In this document: positions 8,495-16,910 of the stretch, in pieces
Position numbering within the stretch: position 1 is the first letter of the stretch
Layout of the letters: every line of letters starts with the position of its first letter
NCBI GenBank assembly: GCA_009836025.1
Contig: VXWH01000020.1
Span: 1-32,131, forward strand
DNA from: Synechococcus sp. SB0668_bin_13
GTDB lineage: Bacteria > Cyanobacteriota > Cyanobacteriia > PCC-6307 > Cyanobiaceae
Direction of reading: 5' to 3'
Length of the DNA stretch: 32,131 bases
Notes under the pieces: generated by a model
The model's database searches: none
Seen by the model: only the letters and a program-made list of their open reading frames with translations
What the model was told of the DNA's origin: nothing
Position numbers and translations under genes: made by a program

Positions 8495-8569
8495 CGGGCG
8501 AGCAGGGTGGAAAACAGATGCGGCAGGCATCAACGGTGACCCCATTGCAGTGGAGCCAGCCCTTCCAGA

Positions 8570-9223
8570 TCACCGCATACTCAGTGGGATGTAGCTGGTG
8601 GGATCCGGTCGGTGGAGAGACCCGCCGGAGGAATGACGACAGCGGAGCCGCGTCACCTGGTTGGCCATGTCCAGAATAGCCTCGGACATGGCTGAGCCAA
8701 TCAGCGTCAAATCCAACGAAGCGGGACGCTGCCGCAGGGCCTTGAGCACATGGTCCTCCTCCAGCAGGCCAAACTCCAGGGCTAAGCCCACCTCATCCAG
8801 CACCATCAAATCCAGCACACCGGACAAAAGCTGCCGGCGAGATGCTGCCCAGACAGCGTTGACGGCCCGATGATGCTGTGGGGTAATGGCGGCGGGATCC
8901 ACCAGGCAGCAGTCAATCGCTGGACGGATCCATTCCAGGCTGCCGCAGAGCCTTGTTGCCTGTTCCGGGCCTTGATTGATACCACCGCTGAGGAACTGGG
9001 CAATCATGACCCGACTACCCTGGCCTGCCACCCGGATCGCCTGGCTCAACACGTCGTTACAGGATCCCCGGAAGGGAGCAACAGTCACCTGAAAGAGGCC
9101 GTCGGCCTGGGCAAAGCGGTCGGTAGTTCCGTGGTTACGCACCGGTGAACCCAGACGGTGAGTGCCGTTGAGGGGGTGGCGTCCTGTAGCAGGAGCATTG
9201 TTGCCCAAAGGCGTGTTAACCAT
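8570..9223 (-). CDS. P-loop protein related to corrinoid adenosyltransferase (CobO/BtuR-like)
   Basis: Protein of 217 residues from the ATG at 9223. The N-terminal nucleotide loop is unusual: APFRGSCNDVLSQAIRVAG replaces a canonical GxxxxGK(S/T). After it come GSRVMIAQFLSGG, a central LDLMVLDEVGLALEFGLL resembling the CobO Walker B and dimer region, and LTLIGSAMSEAILDMA. CobO/BtuR enzymes transfer adenosyl groups to cob(I)alamin or precursors, but the degenerate loop means enzymatic activity cannot be assumed. It diverges from ntcA across a 333-bp region and sits just upstream of dcd, an arrangement I associate with Synechococcus and Prochlorococcus. Confidence 0.68.
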   Translation of the reverse strand: MVNTPLGNNAPATGRHPLNGTHRLGSPVRNHGTTDRFAQADGLFQVTVAPFRGSCNDVLSQAIRVAGQGSRVMIAQFLSGGINQGPEQATRLCGSLEWIRPAIDCCLVDPAAITPQHHRAVNAVWAASRRQLLSGVLDLMVLDEVGLALEFGLLEEDHVLKALRQRPASLDLTLIGSAMSEAILDMANQVTRLRCRHSSGGSLHRPDPTSYIPLSMR

Positions 9224-9556
9224 GCAGGTAAGGCCTGAAAAAGGGGAAGGTTCCGCAGACGGGCAGAACAAGCCTGAACTCTGAATGTAGCGCTACTTGG
9301 CGGTCAAGTAGCTTTTGAGACACCAGGGGTAGTGTAGTTGATATGTTCTATCCACTTCAGGAAGGTGGCCGCCCCACAAGGCGTCTGGGGTGGAGAGGAC
9401 GGGGGAAAGGGGAGATTTGGTGTCGCTGGCTACAAATGGACCGGTGGGGGCGTTTCTAGGGTTATGTCTCATATCTTATGCACAAGTAGTGACGGCTCTG
9501 AGCATGGGCAAGCATGGATCCTCCGTGAGCACCGCGCCTCTGTCCTCACTTTGGCC
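9224..9556. promoter_or_regulatory. Divergent promoter region between the P-loop gene and ntcA
   Basis: This 333-bp space should contain the promoters of both genes. Its clearest structure is the inverted repeat at 9292-9312. An open frame runs upstream of ntcA from 9338, but its residues do not belong to NtcA. No canonical GTA-N8-TAC autoregulatory site was found. Confidence 0.5.
9292..9312. promoter_or_regulatory. Inverted repeat in the ntcA upstream region
   Basis: GCTACTTG (9292-9299) and CAAGTAGC (9305-9312) are perfect inverted arms around a five-base spacer. The left arm overlaps a second palindrome, GTAGCGCTAC (9287-9296). Four T residues follow on the plus strand. The dyad looks like an operator, or a weak attenuator if transcription starts upstream. 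Confidence 0.4.
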
Positions 9557-10264
9557 ATGAGCTTTTCTCAGACCGCATCCCCCAGCCGTCCGTCTGGAAA
9601 CGTGACCGATGCGATTGCTGGGGGAACGCTCACCACAATTATCCGCTGCCTCTCGGGCAGTTCCCTGGACCTGGTGGAGCGTGGGAAGACCATTTTCCTT
9701 CCTGGCGATCCTGCAGAGCGGGTCTATCTGTTGCGGTGCGGCGCGGTGCGCCTCTCCCGCGTCTATGAAAGCGGAGAGGAGATCACCGTGGCGCTGCTGC
9801 GGGAAAACAGCCTGTTCGGGGTCCTCTCTCTGCTGACTGGCCACCGCTCGGACCGCTTCTACCACGCTGTTGCCTTTACCCGTGTGGAAATGATTTCCGC
9901 ACCGGCCACATCCGTACGTCAGGCCATTGAGGGGGATGCCCGGGTGGGCTTGATGATGCTGCAGGGCCTGTCCTCCCGGGTCCTGCAGACGGAGACCATG
10001 ATTGAAACCCTCACCCACCGGGATATGTCATCACGACTGGTGAGCTTTTTGCTGGTGCTTTGCCGCGACTTTGGCGTTCCAGCGGAGCAGGGCATCACCA
10101 TCGATCTACGGCTCTCCCACCAGGCCATTGCCGAGGCCATTGGCTCTACCCGCGTGACCATCACCCGCCTGCTGGGGGACTTGCGCAACGAGGGGATGCT
10201 CAGAATTGACCGGAAGAAAATCACGATCTTTGACCCGGTGGCCCTCTCACGTCGGTTCAGTTAA
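9557..10264 (+). CDS. ntcA: Global nitrogen regulator NtcA
   Basis: CRP-family transcription factor that senses 2-oxoglutarate and activates nitrogen-assimilation genes at GTA-N8-TAC sites. It has 235 residues from the ATG at 9557 ([10 protein letters not shown]). The effector-binding beta-roll covers about residues 40-125 ([19 protein letters not shown], then [11 protein letters not shown]). A dimer helix follows, then the helix-turn-helix at about 187-212 ([20 protein letters not shown]), close to canonical NtcA. The family is about 222-225 residues; the small excess is at the N-terminus. The upstream open frame to 9338 is intergenic. The DUF3084 gene follows on the same strand after 40 bp. 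Confidence 0.95.
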   Translation: MSFSQTASPSRPSGNVTDAIAGGTLTTIIRCLSGSSLDLVERGKTIFLPGDPAERVYLLRCGAVRLSRVYESGEEITVALLRENSLFGVLSLLTGHRSDRFYHAVAFTRVEMISAPATSVRQAIEGDARVGLMMLQGLSSRVLQTETMIETLTHRDMSSRLVSFLLVLCRDFGVPAEQGITIDLRLSHQAIAEAIGSTRVTITRLLGDLRNEGMLRIDRKKITIFDPVALSRRFS

Positions 10265-10292
10265 GCCCATAGTGGAGTGGTGAGGACCGTCT

Positions 10293-10307
10293 GGAGGAGA
10301 AGTACTG
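10293..10307 (+). promoter_or_regulatory. Strong Shine-Dalgarno before a CTG start codon
   Basis: GGAGGAGAA (10293-10301) lies three bases before CTG (10305-10307), leaving seven bases between GGAGG and the CTG. The frame is closed upstream by TGA at 10281, and no ATG, GTG or TTG occurs in that frame before 10401. The site therefore fixes CTG at 10305 as the likely start of the DUF3084 gene. Confidence 0.6.
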
Positions 10308-11534
10308 GCTGGCTGGCTGCTGATTCTTGCACTCCTGCTGCTGGGAGGCGGGCTTGCGGTCACGGGGGACCGGCTGGGCACACGCATCGGCAAGGCTCGC
10401 TTGTCGTTTTTCAGGATGCGGCCCCGACGCACCGCCATGGTGTTTACAGCCATCACCGGCAGCCTGATTTCAGCGCTGAGCTTCACGGTGTTGATCACCG
10501 TCAATGACCGCTGGCGACGGGGGCTGTTCGAGTTGGGTCGCATTGAGAGGAGTCTGCAGACCACCCGCGAAGATCTCAACACGACCCGGAAGACCTTGGA
10601 ATCCGTCCAGGAGGCCCTGGTGACAAGTCACGAGACTCTCATGGACGCAGAGCGCAACCGCGCCCAGGCCGAGGCCCGGGTGCAGGAGCTAAGGGAGTAC
10701 ACAGGCACGTTGCAGGTGCAAACCCAGGAGTTGCAGCAAACCATCCATGTGCTGGATGGCCAGCGTCAGCAACTGTGGAACGAGCAAGCGTTGCTCACGG
10801 AGACAGTGCGCCGACGGGATCAACAACTCGATGCTCTTCAGGAACAAATCAACAGCCAGGTCGATATGTTACATGGTCTCAGGCGCAGCGTCACAGCGTT
10901 GCGTCGTGGCGATGTGACCATTAGCCGCAATGAGCCCCTGGCCATGGCCAAGGTGGTACTGCCGCGCTCCGATGACAGCAAAGTGGCCATTAACAGCCTG
11001 CTGAATCGGGCCAACCAGGTGGCCTATGAGCGGCTGCTGCCAGGCCAAACGCCAACCCGGCAGATCATTTACATCCCCACCAGCGAGGTGGAGAGGATCG
11101 CCACGGTCCTGCAGGATAACGAAGCCTGGATCGTCATCATCCGCAGCGCAAACAACGTCCTTGTGGGGGAGAACTTCTTGCTGGCCTTTGCGGACATGCG
11201 CCCCAGCCGCCAGGTTCTGGCGGCTGGCCAGGTTCTGGCGTCCGTGATTGTTGAAGAGGATGAGCGCTCCCTGGAAGCCGTGAATCAGCGTCTCAGCCTG
11301 CTGCTGGCCACGGCCCGCAACCGGGCTGATCGGTTGGGGTCCCTGAACGGACAGGTCATGTTGGATAATCAAGCCCTGACCGCACTGGTCCAGGACCTGG
11401 TGGGTCGCACAACTCCCCGGGCCGCCCTGGAGGCATTCAGCATGGAGGACGGCGAGACAGGGGATCCCCTGCGTCTGGGCGTCCGTTGGCTCAATTCACC
11501 CCTGGGCGATGCCCTGGACCCTGATCATGGCTGA
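10305..11534 (+). CDS. DUF3084 family membrane protein with coiled coil, apparent CTG start
   Basis: Protein of 409 residues when started at CTG 10305, giving an N-terminus AGWLLILALLLLGGGLAVTG after the initiator. This is the first of two membrane helices; the second is at about residues 45-65 (VFTAITGSLISALSFTVL). A long coiled coil covers roughly residues 70-190 (repeats of Leu, Gln and Glu, such as LQTTREDLNTTRKTLESV). A globular domain follows with IIYIPTSEVERIA and WIVIIRSANNVLVGE. The first standard-type start in frame (TTG 10401) would delete the first helix and the conserved GDRLGTRIGKARLS stretch. DUF3084 is a cyanobacterial family of unknown function. The stop overlaps the next gene by eight bases. 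Confidence 0.82.
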   Translation: MAGWLLILALLLLGGGLAVTGDRLGTRIGKARLSFFRMRPRRTAMVFTAITGSLISALSFTVLITVNDRWRRGLFELGRIERSLQTTREDLNTTRKTLESVQEALVTSHETLMDAERNRAQAEARVQELREYTGTLQVQTQELQQTIHVLDGQRQQLWNEQALLTETVRRRDQQLDALQEQINSQVDMLHGLRRSVTALRRGDVTISRNEPLAMAKVVLPRSDDSKVAINSLLNRANQVAYERLLPGQTPTRQIIYIPTSEVERIATVLQDNEAWIVIIRSANNVLVGENFLLAFADMRPSRQVLAAGQVLASVIVEEDERSLEAVNQRLSLLLATARNRADRLGSLNGQVMLDNQALTALVQDLVGRTTPRAALEAFSMEDGETGDPLRLGVRWLNSPLGDALDPDHG

Positions 11535-11979
11535 AGGCGGCTGCGCCATTGGTTTGGACCCCGGCTACAGCAAATGCGGCCTGGCGTGTAGCGATGCCAG
11601 CCAGCAGCAACTTGATCTCTGCTTGATCTGCACACCGCACGAGTGCTGGCAATATCTCCAGGACTGGCGGTTGGAGCGACAACCGGCAGCGCTTTACCTG
11701 GGGGACGGCACCTGCTCCACCCGCTGGCGGGTGGCCCTGCTCACTTGGTGGCCCGCCCAAGCCCTCCAACTGGTGCCTGAGTCTCACACGAGTCTGGAAG
11801 CGCGTGAGCGCTATTGGCGGTTGCATCCACCCCACGGCTGGCAGCGCTTGCTGCCGGAGGGATTGCGACAGCCTCCCAGACCGGTGGACGACCTGGCGGC
11901 CCTGGTGATCCTTGAGCGAGGCTTGGGCCGTTCCCTGCGGGTGATGCCGGGCTCCTTCAGGACAGCCGTCAGACCGTAG
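11527..11979 (+). CDS. RuvC/YqgF-like RNase H-fold protein
   Basis: Protein of 150 residues from the ATG at 11527, which overlaps the end of the DUF3084 gene (ATGGCTGA). The N-terminal AIGLDPGYSKCGLACSD has the first catalytic Asp and the glycine turn of the resolvase RNase H fold. Near the C-terminus, PVDDLAALVILERG has the late acidic residues expected of the active site. Relatives include RuvC and the pre-16S rRNA nuclease YqgF/RuvX. It is diverged from both, so which substrate it cuts, if any, is open. It converges with the DUF3146 gene, overlapping its end by 11 bases. Confidence 0.65.
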   Translation: MAEGGCAIGLDPGYSKCGLACSDASQQQLDLCLICTPHECWQYLQDWRLERQPAALYLGDGTCSTRWRVALLTWWPAQALQLVPESHTSLEARERYWRLHPPHGWQRLLPEGLRQPPRPVDDLAALVILERGLGRSLRVMPGSFRTAVRP

Positions 11980-12226
11980 CCCGCACCAGAAAGCTGTACT
12001 CTCCACCCACATCCAACTGGTGGTCGCAGCGCAGAAGAAAGCGGAGCAACGCATCCTCAATCAACGCCCGACCCAAGCAGGGCTCAACCCGCAGCTTCCC
12101 TTGTCGGAAGTGCCAATGGAAGACCCAGGCAAATTCTCCGGCCCAGACCTGACCCTTGTAAAGGCCCAACTGAAGATCCTGGTTGAGAACCTGGAGGCGG
12201 GCTGTTGTGATGGGAAGTTTTGCCAT
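11969..12226 (-). CDS. DUF3146 family protein
   Basis: Protein of 85 residues starting MAKLPITTARLQVLNQDLQ. The alternating hydrophobic pattern and the Trp-rich stretch GEFAWVFHWHFRQGKL suggest a small beta-rich fold. It matches my memory of the cyanobacterial family DUF3146, which has no assigned function. It begins two bases after the pth stop and so is probably translated from the same message. No signal peptide or membrane helix is present. Confidence 0.75.
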   Translation of the reverse strand: MAKLPITTARLQVLNQDLQLGLYKGQVWAGEFAWVFHWHFRQGKLRVEPCLGRALIEDALLRFLLRCDHQLDVGGEYSFLVRATV

Positions 12227-12228
12227 CT

Positions 12229-12855
12229 TCAGTGGGGGATGCCAGGACTGGTTCTGGTTTGGATCCGGAGCCCATTGAGGGCATTCATGGCTGCACCCAA
12301 TCCCTGCCGTTGGAGAATGTGGATTCCCCGCACCACCTCGTTGAGCACCTGACGCAGCAGGGGATCTTCTTCGGCGCTGAAACGTCCCAACACATGCCCA
12401 ACGGTGGCCGCCTTGCGGACTGCCCGATCCTGGCTGGGGGCGCCAATGCCCACCCGCAGACGGGCAAAGGCCTGGGTGTTGAGGTGCGCGATGGCGCTCC
12501 GCAGTCCCTTATGGCCTCCGTCGCTGCCTTCGCCACGAAGCCGTAAGCGGCCCAGGGGAAGGTCCATGTCATCCACAACAACCAGCAGATGCTCGGGCCT
12601 CAAGTGGAACCAATCCAGGGCGGCACGGATCGAGACGCCACAGGCGTTCATGTAGGTCTGGGGCATGAGGAGACGCAGGCGCTGCTCACCCCAGCCCACC
12701 TCGGCCAACCGGGCCTTGAGTCTGGTCTGATTACGGAAGACAACCTGGGCCTGACTGCTGGCCAGGGCCTCAAGGACCATGAAGCCCGCATTGTGCCGTG
12801 TCCCGGCGTAGCGGGAGCCAGGATTGCCCAGGCCGGCAATCAGGCGCAGATCCAT
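12229..12855 (-). CDS. pth: Peptidyl-tRNA hydrolase
   Basis: Releases peptides from peptidyl-tRNA that drops off ribosomes; 208 residues from the ATG at 12855 (MDLRLIAGLGNPG). Signature elements are GLGNPGSRYAGTRHNAGFM with the catalytic His at about residue 22, PQTYMNACG (about 66-74), LLVVVDDMDLPLGRLRLR and GGHKGLRSAIAHL. A 14-codon upstream extension to 12897 is not part of the family. tatA ends 45 bp upstream on the same strand, and DUF3146 follows almost immediately. Confidence 0.95.
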   Translation of the reverse strand: MDLRLIAGLGNPGSRYAGTRHNAGFMVLEALASSQAQVVFRNQTRLKARLAEVGWGEQRLRLLMPQTYMNACGVSIRAALDWFHLRPEHLLVVVDDMDLPLGRLRLRGEGSDGGHKGLRSAIAHLNTQAFARLRVGIGAPSQDRAVRKAATVGHVLGRFSAEEDPLLRQVLNEVVRGIHILQRQGLGAAMNALNGLRIQTRTSPGIPH

Positions 12856-12900
12856 GGTGTGGCGTCTCTTGTTGTCCTGGACATGCGGGGGCAGCACCGC

Positions 12901-13185
12901 TCAGTCCTTGTCTTCAGCACCATGTTGCTGGGGTGTGCTCGCTGACTCGGCCGGCGAGACCATGGCGGTAGAGGTGATTTGCTGCTGCGTTGTGGGCACA
13001 GGCGTCTCCGGGGCATTGGCCTCCGTCATGACAGCGTTGCTGAATTCCCGGGACGCCGACTGAAAAGCCTTGAGAGTTTTGCCGAGGGTGCGCCCCAACT
13101 CCGGCAGCTTCTTGGGACCAAAGACCAACAGACCAACCACGGCAATGACAGCCATTTCCGGCAGACCGACACCAAACACGCTCAT
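12901..13185 (-). CDS. tatA: Sec-independent translocase subunit TatA
   Basis: Pore-forming subunit of the twin-arginine translocase; 94 residues from the ATG at 13185. It begins MSVFGVGLPEMAVIAVVGLL, a short membrane helix, followed by the hinge FGPKKLPELGRTLGKTLKAF and an amphipathic helix, then an unstructured Thr/Pro/Gln-rich tail. The upstream in-frame ATG at 13194 adds only MGS and is possible. It lies between psbH and pth on the minus strand, as in related picocyanobacteria. Confidence 0.92.
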   Translation of the reverse strand: MSVFGVGLPEMAVIAVVGLLVFGPKKLPELGRTLGKTLKAFQSASREFSNAVMTEANAPETPVPTTQQQITSTAMVSPAESASTPQQHGAEDKD

Positions 13186-13250
13186 GGATCCCATCCCTGA
13201 GGGGAAACAGCAGGCAAAGCCTAGGGAATGGAGGTCCCGTTGTTGTGCTT

Positions 13251-13268
13251 GGTGTGGTTGGTGTGGTT
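13251..13268. repeat. Two tandem copies of a nine-base repeat
   Basis: GGTGTGGTT occurs twice head to tail, directly beyond the psbH stop codon. Short and without visible dyad symmetry; probably replication slippage. Confidence 0.5.
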
Positions 13269-13269
13269 G

Positions 13270-13470
13270 TCAACCCAGACTGGTCCAGTCCACATCGACG
13301 CCATTGAGGAGGAGGGACTGGTTGTAAATCTGCAGAATGACCAGCAGAAACACGAAAAACAGGAGCATGAAGATTCCCATCACTGTGGTGGTGCCCCAAC
13401 CAGGGACCACTTTTCCGTATTCAGAGTTGAGGGGGCGCAGCAAATCTCCCAGACGGGTCCGTTGAGGCAT
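13270..13470 (-). CDS. psbH: Photosystem II reaction center protein H
   Basis: Thylakoid membrane protein of 66 residues. The N-terminus [19 protein letters not shown] is followed by [14 protein letters not shown] and a single membrane helix at about 30-50 ([19 protein letters not shown]), ending [11 protein letters not shown]. This is the canonical PsbH layout; it helps QB-site function and photosystem II assembly. It diverges from psbN, the usual cyanobacterial arrangement. tatA follows on the same strand after 84 bp. Confidence 0.96.
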   Translation of the reverse strand: MPQRTRLGDLLRPLNSEYGKVVPGWGTTTVMGIFMLLFFVFLLVILQIYNQSLLLNGVDVDWTSLG

Positions 13471-13558
13471 GGGTGGCGAGCTCCAGCACAGGGATTCGGG
13501 TGGTTAGCCTAAGTCCTCACCGCGGTTGGTCGCGGCATCCTTTGCAGCCTGTGATGGA

Positions 13559-13708
13559 ATGAGCCAGGTTTTGACCCTTTCCCCAGGACTCGGCCTTGGT
13601 CTGGCGGTTCTGGCTGTGCTGGTGGGCCTCACTGGCTTTGGCATCTACACCGCCTTTGGTCCACCCGCCCAGGGACTGAGCGATCCCTTCGACGACCACG
13701 AGGACTAG
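13559..13708 (+). CDS. psbN: Photosystem II assembly protein PsbN
   Basis: Small membrane protein of 49 residues from the ATG at 13559. A hydrophobic helix (LGLAVLAVLVGLTGFGIYTA) is followed by the signature FGPPAQGLSDPFDDHED, which ends the protein as in other PsbN sequences. It is needed for photosystem II assembly rather than being a core subunit. The open frame upstream to 13526 exceeds the family length and is not preferred. It diverges from psbH and is followed after 14 bp by the end of the antisense GH38 gene. Confidence 0.93.
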   Translation: MSQVLTLSPGLGLGLAVLAVLVGLTGFGIYTAFGPPAQGLSDPFDDHED

Positions 13709-13722
13709 GACTAGGAAGAGAA

Positions 13723-16593
13723 CTAAAACCCGTCAGACCTGCCGGCCAGGGGCACACTGCGGATCTCCCACGGCTGGAGTGGCTTGGGTTCCATGTCGGT
13801 GAAGGACTTCAGCCAGGCAAGACGGCCCCGCCACGGCGCCAACTGTTGCAGGCTGAGTCGGGACGGCCGGCCATCTGCTGTTGGCCGCAACTCCAGCAGC
13901 CGCTGGGCGCTCTCCGGCCAGGGGAACCACAGTTGCCGTGCTGGTTCATGGCCCTGTGCAAGGGGCAGGGGGCGCAGCCAGAGGGGCCAGCGCAGGTGGT
14001 CCGCCGCCGCCGGAACATGGTTCCCACACCAGCCCCCATCCAGGGGCATGAGTCCGATCCGGTGGCGCCACCAGCCCCGGTCCGCCCCTGGATCAGGCCA
14101 TGTGGTCCCGCGCAGCAGGGCCACGCTCAGATGGTCGTCCTGCGCATGGATCCCCTGGGGGCCATCCAGGAGCACCGCCAGGCCGCCCTGCTGCTGCAAC
14201 AGGGCCATCCAACTGACAACCGCACAGTGCCAGCGGCTTTGCTCCCGTGCTGTCCGTGGTCGCGCCGGGCGTTCAATCACCCCGCCCGCCGTATCGGCCG
14301 CCCAGCGCTGGACGGGCTGGGCCAGGTCCCCATCCAGGCTCAGCAGTTCGTGGGCCTGGCGCCAGTGGATGCTCAAGCGGAGTTCCAGGTAGGGACTGCC
14401 CGCGGCAAGGCACACCACCATGCTGATCCGGCTCTGCCCGAAAGCGCCACGCCAACGCAGCCGCACCATGCAGGAGTTCCGCTCCAATAGCTCGGGCTGG
14501 CCCAGCCTTATCGCCCCAAGGGGATGCTGGCGGTGGTCAGGCGCCAGATCCCAGGCATCCCAGTACTCACCCCGATCCCGCCAGCGGCCGAACCCCAACG
14601 GTTTTCCCAGCACCTGCCGACCACCTGGGGAAAAGAGTTGCAGGACACCTTCAGGACCACAGTGTGCAGTGCAGAGACCATTGTCGAGTTGCCAGTGGTC
14701 GGGGGTTGCAACCTGATGGATGCGCACTGGATGGGGCGGAGGTTCGGCGGCATCGGATGTCCCTTGGAGCCGCCAGCAACCCAGACCCGCCATGGGGGGC
14801 AGCACCCGATGCTGCCGGGCCTGGGGAAGGCACACCACCCGTGGCCATGGGCCGGCCGGTTGCAGTTGGAGCGCCACCCAGTGATCCGCTGTCGCCGATG
14901 GATGCCCATCCCGAGGCCCGGTTCCCAGAAGTTCGTGGAGCACCTGGTCACGAAGACGGCTGGCCTGGCGTCTCAGGCGCCGCCATTGGGCCTCCAACTG
15001 GGCAAACACCTCGCCGGTGGCCGTGCCAGGCAGGATGTCGTGGAACTGATGGAAGAGGAGTGTCTGCCAGCAGCGCTTCATCTGTTGGAGCGGACCGTTC
15101 CGGCCTTCCCCCGCCGGAGCCCACTGGCCATGGCCCAGATGCTGGGCCAGCCACAGCACCCGCTCAGCCTCCAGCAACAGCCGCTCAGCGGTGCGGTTGT
15201 GGCGCTTCTGGTCGGGGTGGGTGGTGGCGCAGCCGCGGTGCAGTTCCAGGTAAAGCTCGTCGGCCCACACCGGCAGGGTTGGGGCCAGGGGCTTGAGGTC
15301 CTCCAACCAGCTGCGCAGCGTGCCATGGCGATACCGGGGCAATTGGGGGTGCCCCCACCAAAGCTGCACCTGATCCATCAGGTCCTGGTTGGGGCCGCCC
15401 CCATGGTTGCCCACGCCGGGTAGCCAGAGGCTGCTGTTGACGCCAGTCCGGGCACGCCACTCCCCATGGGCCTGCTGGATTGCCCGCGGGTCCCCTGTCC
15501 CCCCGAGAGGGCCTGGCAGCAACGCCAGCACTTCGGCCCCACTGGGGTCACGCCAGCGGAACAGGCGGTGGGGGAAGGAGTTCCGGTCATTCCAACTGAG
15601 CTTGGTGGTCACGAACCAGCCGATGCCCTGGCGCCGCAGGGCCTGGGGGAGACCTGCGGCAAAGCCGAAGCTATCCGGTAGCCAGGCCAGGTCGTGGCGC
15701 CATTGGGGGAAGTGCTGCTGACACCAGCGCTGCCCCGTCTCCAGTTGGCGTAACACGGAAACAGTGCTGATCAGCACGCAATCCATTTCCACCCAGGGAC
15801 CACACAAAGGCTCCCAGCGACCGGTCTCGGCCAAGGCATGGATGCGCTGCCAAAGGGCCGGGCGGTGCTGTTGCAGCCAGGCATAAAGCGCTGGTGTGGA
15901 GTGGCCGAAGCAGAGGTCAGGGTGCTCCTCCATCAGGTTCAGCACACTGGTGAAGGTGTCCACCGCAGCCCGCCAGGTTTCCGCAACGGGCCAGAGCCAG
16001 GCCAGATCCAGATGGGCATGGCTCAGCAAGGTGACGTGATCGTTCCGGGGGCGTGTTTGCCCTGCCCCTCCATGGCCCGGAGCCGCGAGATCCTCTTCCG
16101 TGCTCCTCAGCAGATGCAGCGGGTCCTCCCCACGACAGCGAGGCTCCAGCACCACGTTACTGTGCCGCAGAGAACCCTCGTCATGGCGAGGGCTGTGCAG
16201 TTCCAACTCCAGCAGCAGGGGCCTACCCGCCAACCAGGAGGCCGGCAGGGGGAGACGGCAGGTGTTGGCAAACAGGTCACCGTGGCGCCGGGGTGTTCCA
16301 TCCACCTTGAGCACCGCGGTTTCCGCCCACCAGAGCAACACCAGCCGGGGGATGAATGCCGAATGGGACAGACCTTGCCAGGACAAGGGCGTTGTCAGGA
16401 CAAGGTGCAGGCGGAGTGGGCAGCCACCCCGCGGCCAGACCAGATCACCACGGGCTTGCCAGTCCTGCCGCAGGGGCAGGCGGCGAACGTGGGCCAGTGC
16501 CGGCGCCCCGGTGTCCAGACGCCAGCGATGTTGCAAGTCCAGCTTCCAGGGAAAATCTCCTGGGCCGTGCGGCCGTGCCGCGGCCTGGATCAT
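13723..16593 (-). CDS. Glycoside hydrolase family 38 alpha-mannosidase-like protein
   Basis: Large protein of 956 residues. A beta-rich N-terminal domain (about 1-180) is followed by the GH38 catalytic domain. SHAHLDLAW (191-199) gives the zinc-binding His and Asp, GPWVEMD (265-271) a substrate-site segment, WLPDSFG (304-310) the Asp307 nucleophile, and GNHGGGPN (395-402) the later zinc-binding His. The C-terminal half is the beta-sandwich typical of bacterial alpha-mannosidases. No signal peptide is evident, so it is probably cytoplasmic and acts on mannose-containing glycans or storage oligosaccharides; substrate unknown. It is antisense between psbN and psbI and ends 14 bp from psbN. Several large plus-strand open frames over it are shadows. 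Confidence 0.88.
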   Translation of the reverse strand: MIQAAARPHGPGDFPWKLDLQHRWRLDTGAPALAHVRRLPLRQDWQARGDLVWPRGGCPLRLHLVLTTPLSWQGLSHSAFIPRLVLLWWAETAVLKVDGTPRRHGDLFANTCRLPLPASWLAGRPLLLELELHSPRHDEGSLRHSNVVLEPRCRGEDPLHLLRSTEEDLAAPGHGGAGQTRPRNDHVTLLSHAHLDLAWLWPVAETWRAAVDTFTSVLNLMEEHPDLCFGHSTPALYAWLQQHRPALWQRIHALAETGRWEPLCGPWVEMDCVLISTVSVLRQLETGQRWCQQHFPQWRHDLAWLPDSFGFAAGLPQALRRQGIGWFVTTKLSWNDRNSFPHRLFRWRDPSGAEVLALLPGPLGGTGDPRAIQQAHGEWRARTGVNSSLWLPGVGNHGGGPNQDLMDQVQLWWGHPQLPRYRHGTLRSWLEDLKPLAPTLPVWADELYLELHRGCATTHPDQKRHNRTAERLLLEAERVLWLAQHLGHGQWAPAGEGRNGPLQQMKRCWQTLLFHQFHDILPGTATGEVFAQLEAQWRRLRRQASRLRDQVLHELLGTGPRDGHPSATADHWVALQLQPAGPWPRVVCLPQARQHRVLPPMAGLGCWRLQGTSDAAEPPPHPVRIHQVATPDHWQLDNGLCTAHCGPEGVLQLFSPGGRQVLGKPLGFGRWRDRGEYWDAWDLAPDHRQHPLGAIRLGQPELLERNSCMVRLRWRGAFGQSRISMVVCLAAGSPYLELRLSIHWRQAHELLSLDGDLAQPVQRWAADTAGGVIERPARPRTAREQSRWHCAVVSWMALLQQQGGLAVLLDGPQGIHAQDDHLSVALLRGTTWPDPGADRGWWRHRIGLMPLDGGWCGNHVPAAADHLRWPLWLRPLPLAQGHEPARQLWFPWPESAQRLLELRPTADGRPSRLSLQQLAPWRGRLAWLKSFTDMEPKPLQPWEIRSVPLAGRSDGF

Positions 16594-16729
16594 GGTTGGC
16601 GTGCCACCAGGCTTTGCAAAAGACTATGGACCAGGGTCTCTCTGCTGCCCGGAGACCATAGGATGCAACAGGCGCAAGGATCCAAACCCATGGGTTCCTG
16701 TGTACTCCGACTGCTGTCGCACTACCACC

Positions 16730-16852
16730 ATGCTTGCTCTCAAGATCTCCGTCTACGCGGTTGTTTTCTTTTTCATTGGTCTCTTTGTGTTCGGCCAACT
16801 GGTCAGTAGTGATCCCAGCCGTACCCCGAGCCGCAAAGATCTGGAGGAGTGA
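16730..16852 (+). CDS. psbI: Photosystem II reaction center protein I
   Basis: Protein of 40 residues, [20 protein letters not shown] then [20 protein letters not shown]. One membrane helix fills the first half; the soluble tail with SSDPSRTP and RKDLE is the PsbI hallmark. It stabilises the D1/D2/cytochrome b559 core. The start ATG follows a 136-bp space after the divergent GH38 start. The LptD-like gene follows on the same strand after 58 bp. Confidence 0.95.
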   Translation: MLALKISVYAVVFFFIGLFVFGQLVSSDPSRTPSRKDLEE

Positions 16853-16910
16853 CGCCGGGCAACCTCTCCACAAGAGGCCACAGCGTTCCCTTCCCCGCCA
16901 TGCTTAAGGG

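Noticed and set aside
14524-15423. 299-codon plus-strand open frame inside the GH38 gene
   Set aside because: Antisense to the GH38 catalytic domain with no recognisable motif or start signal.
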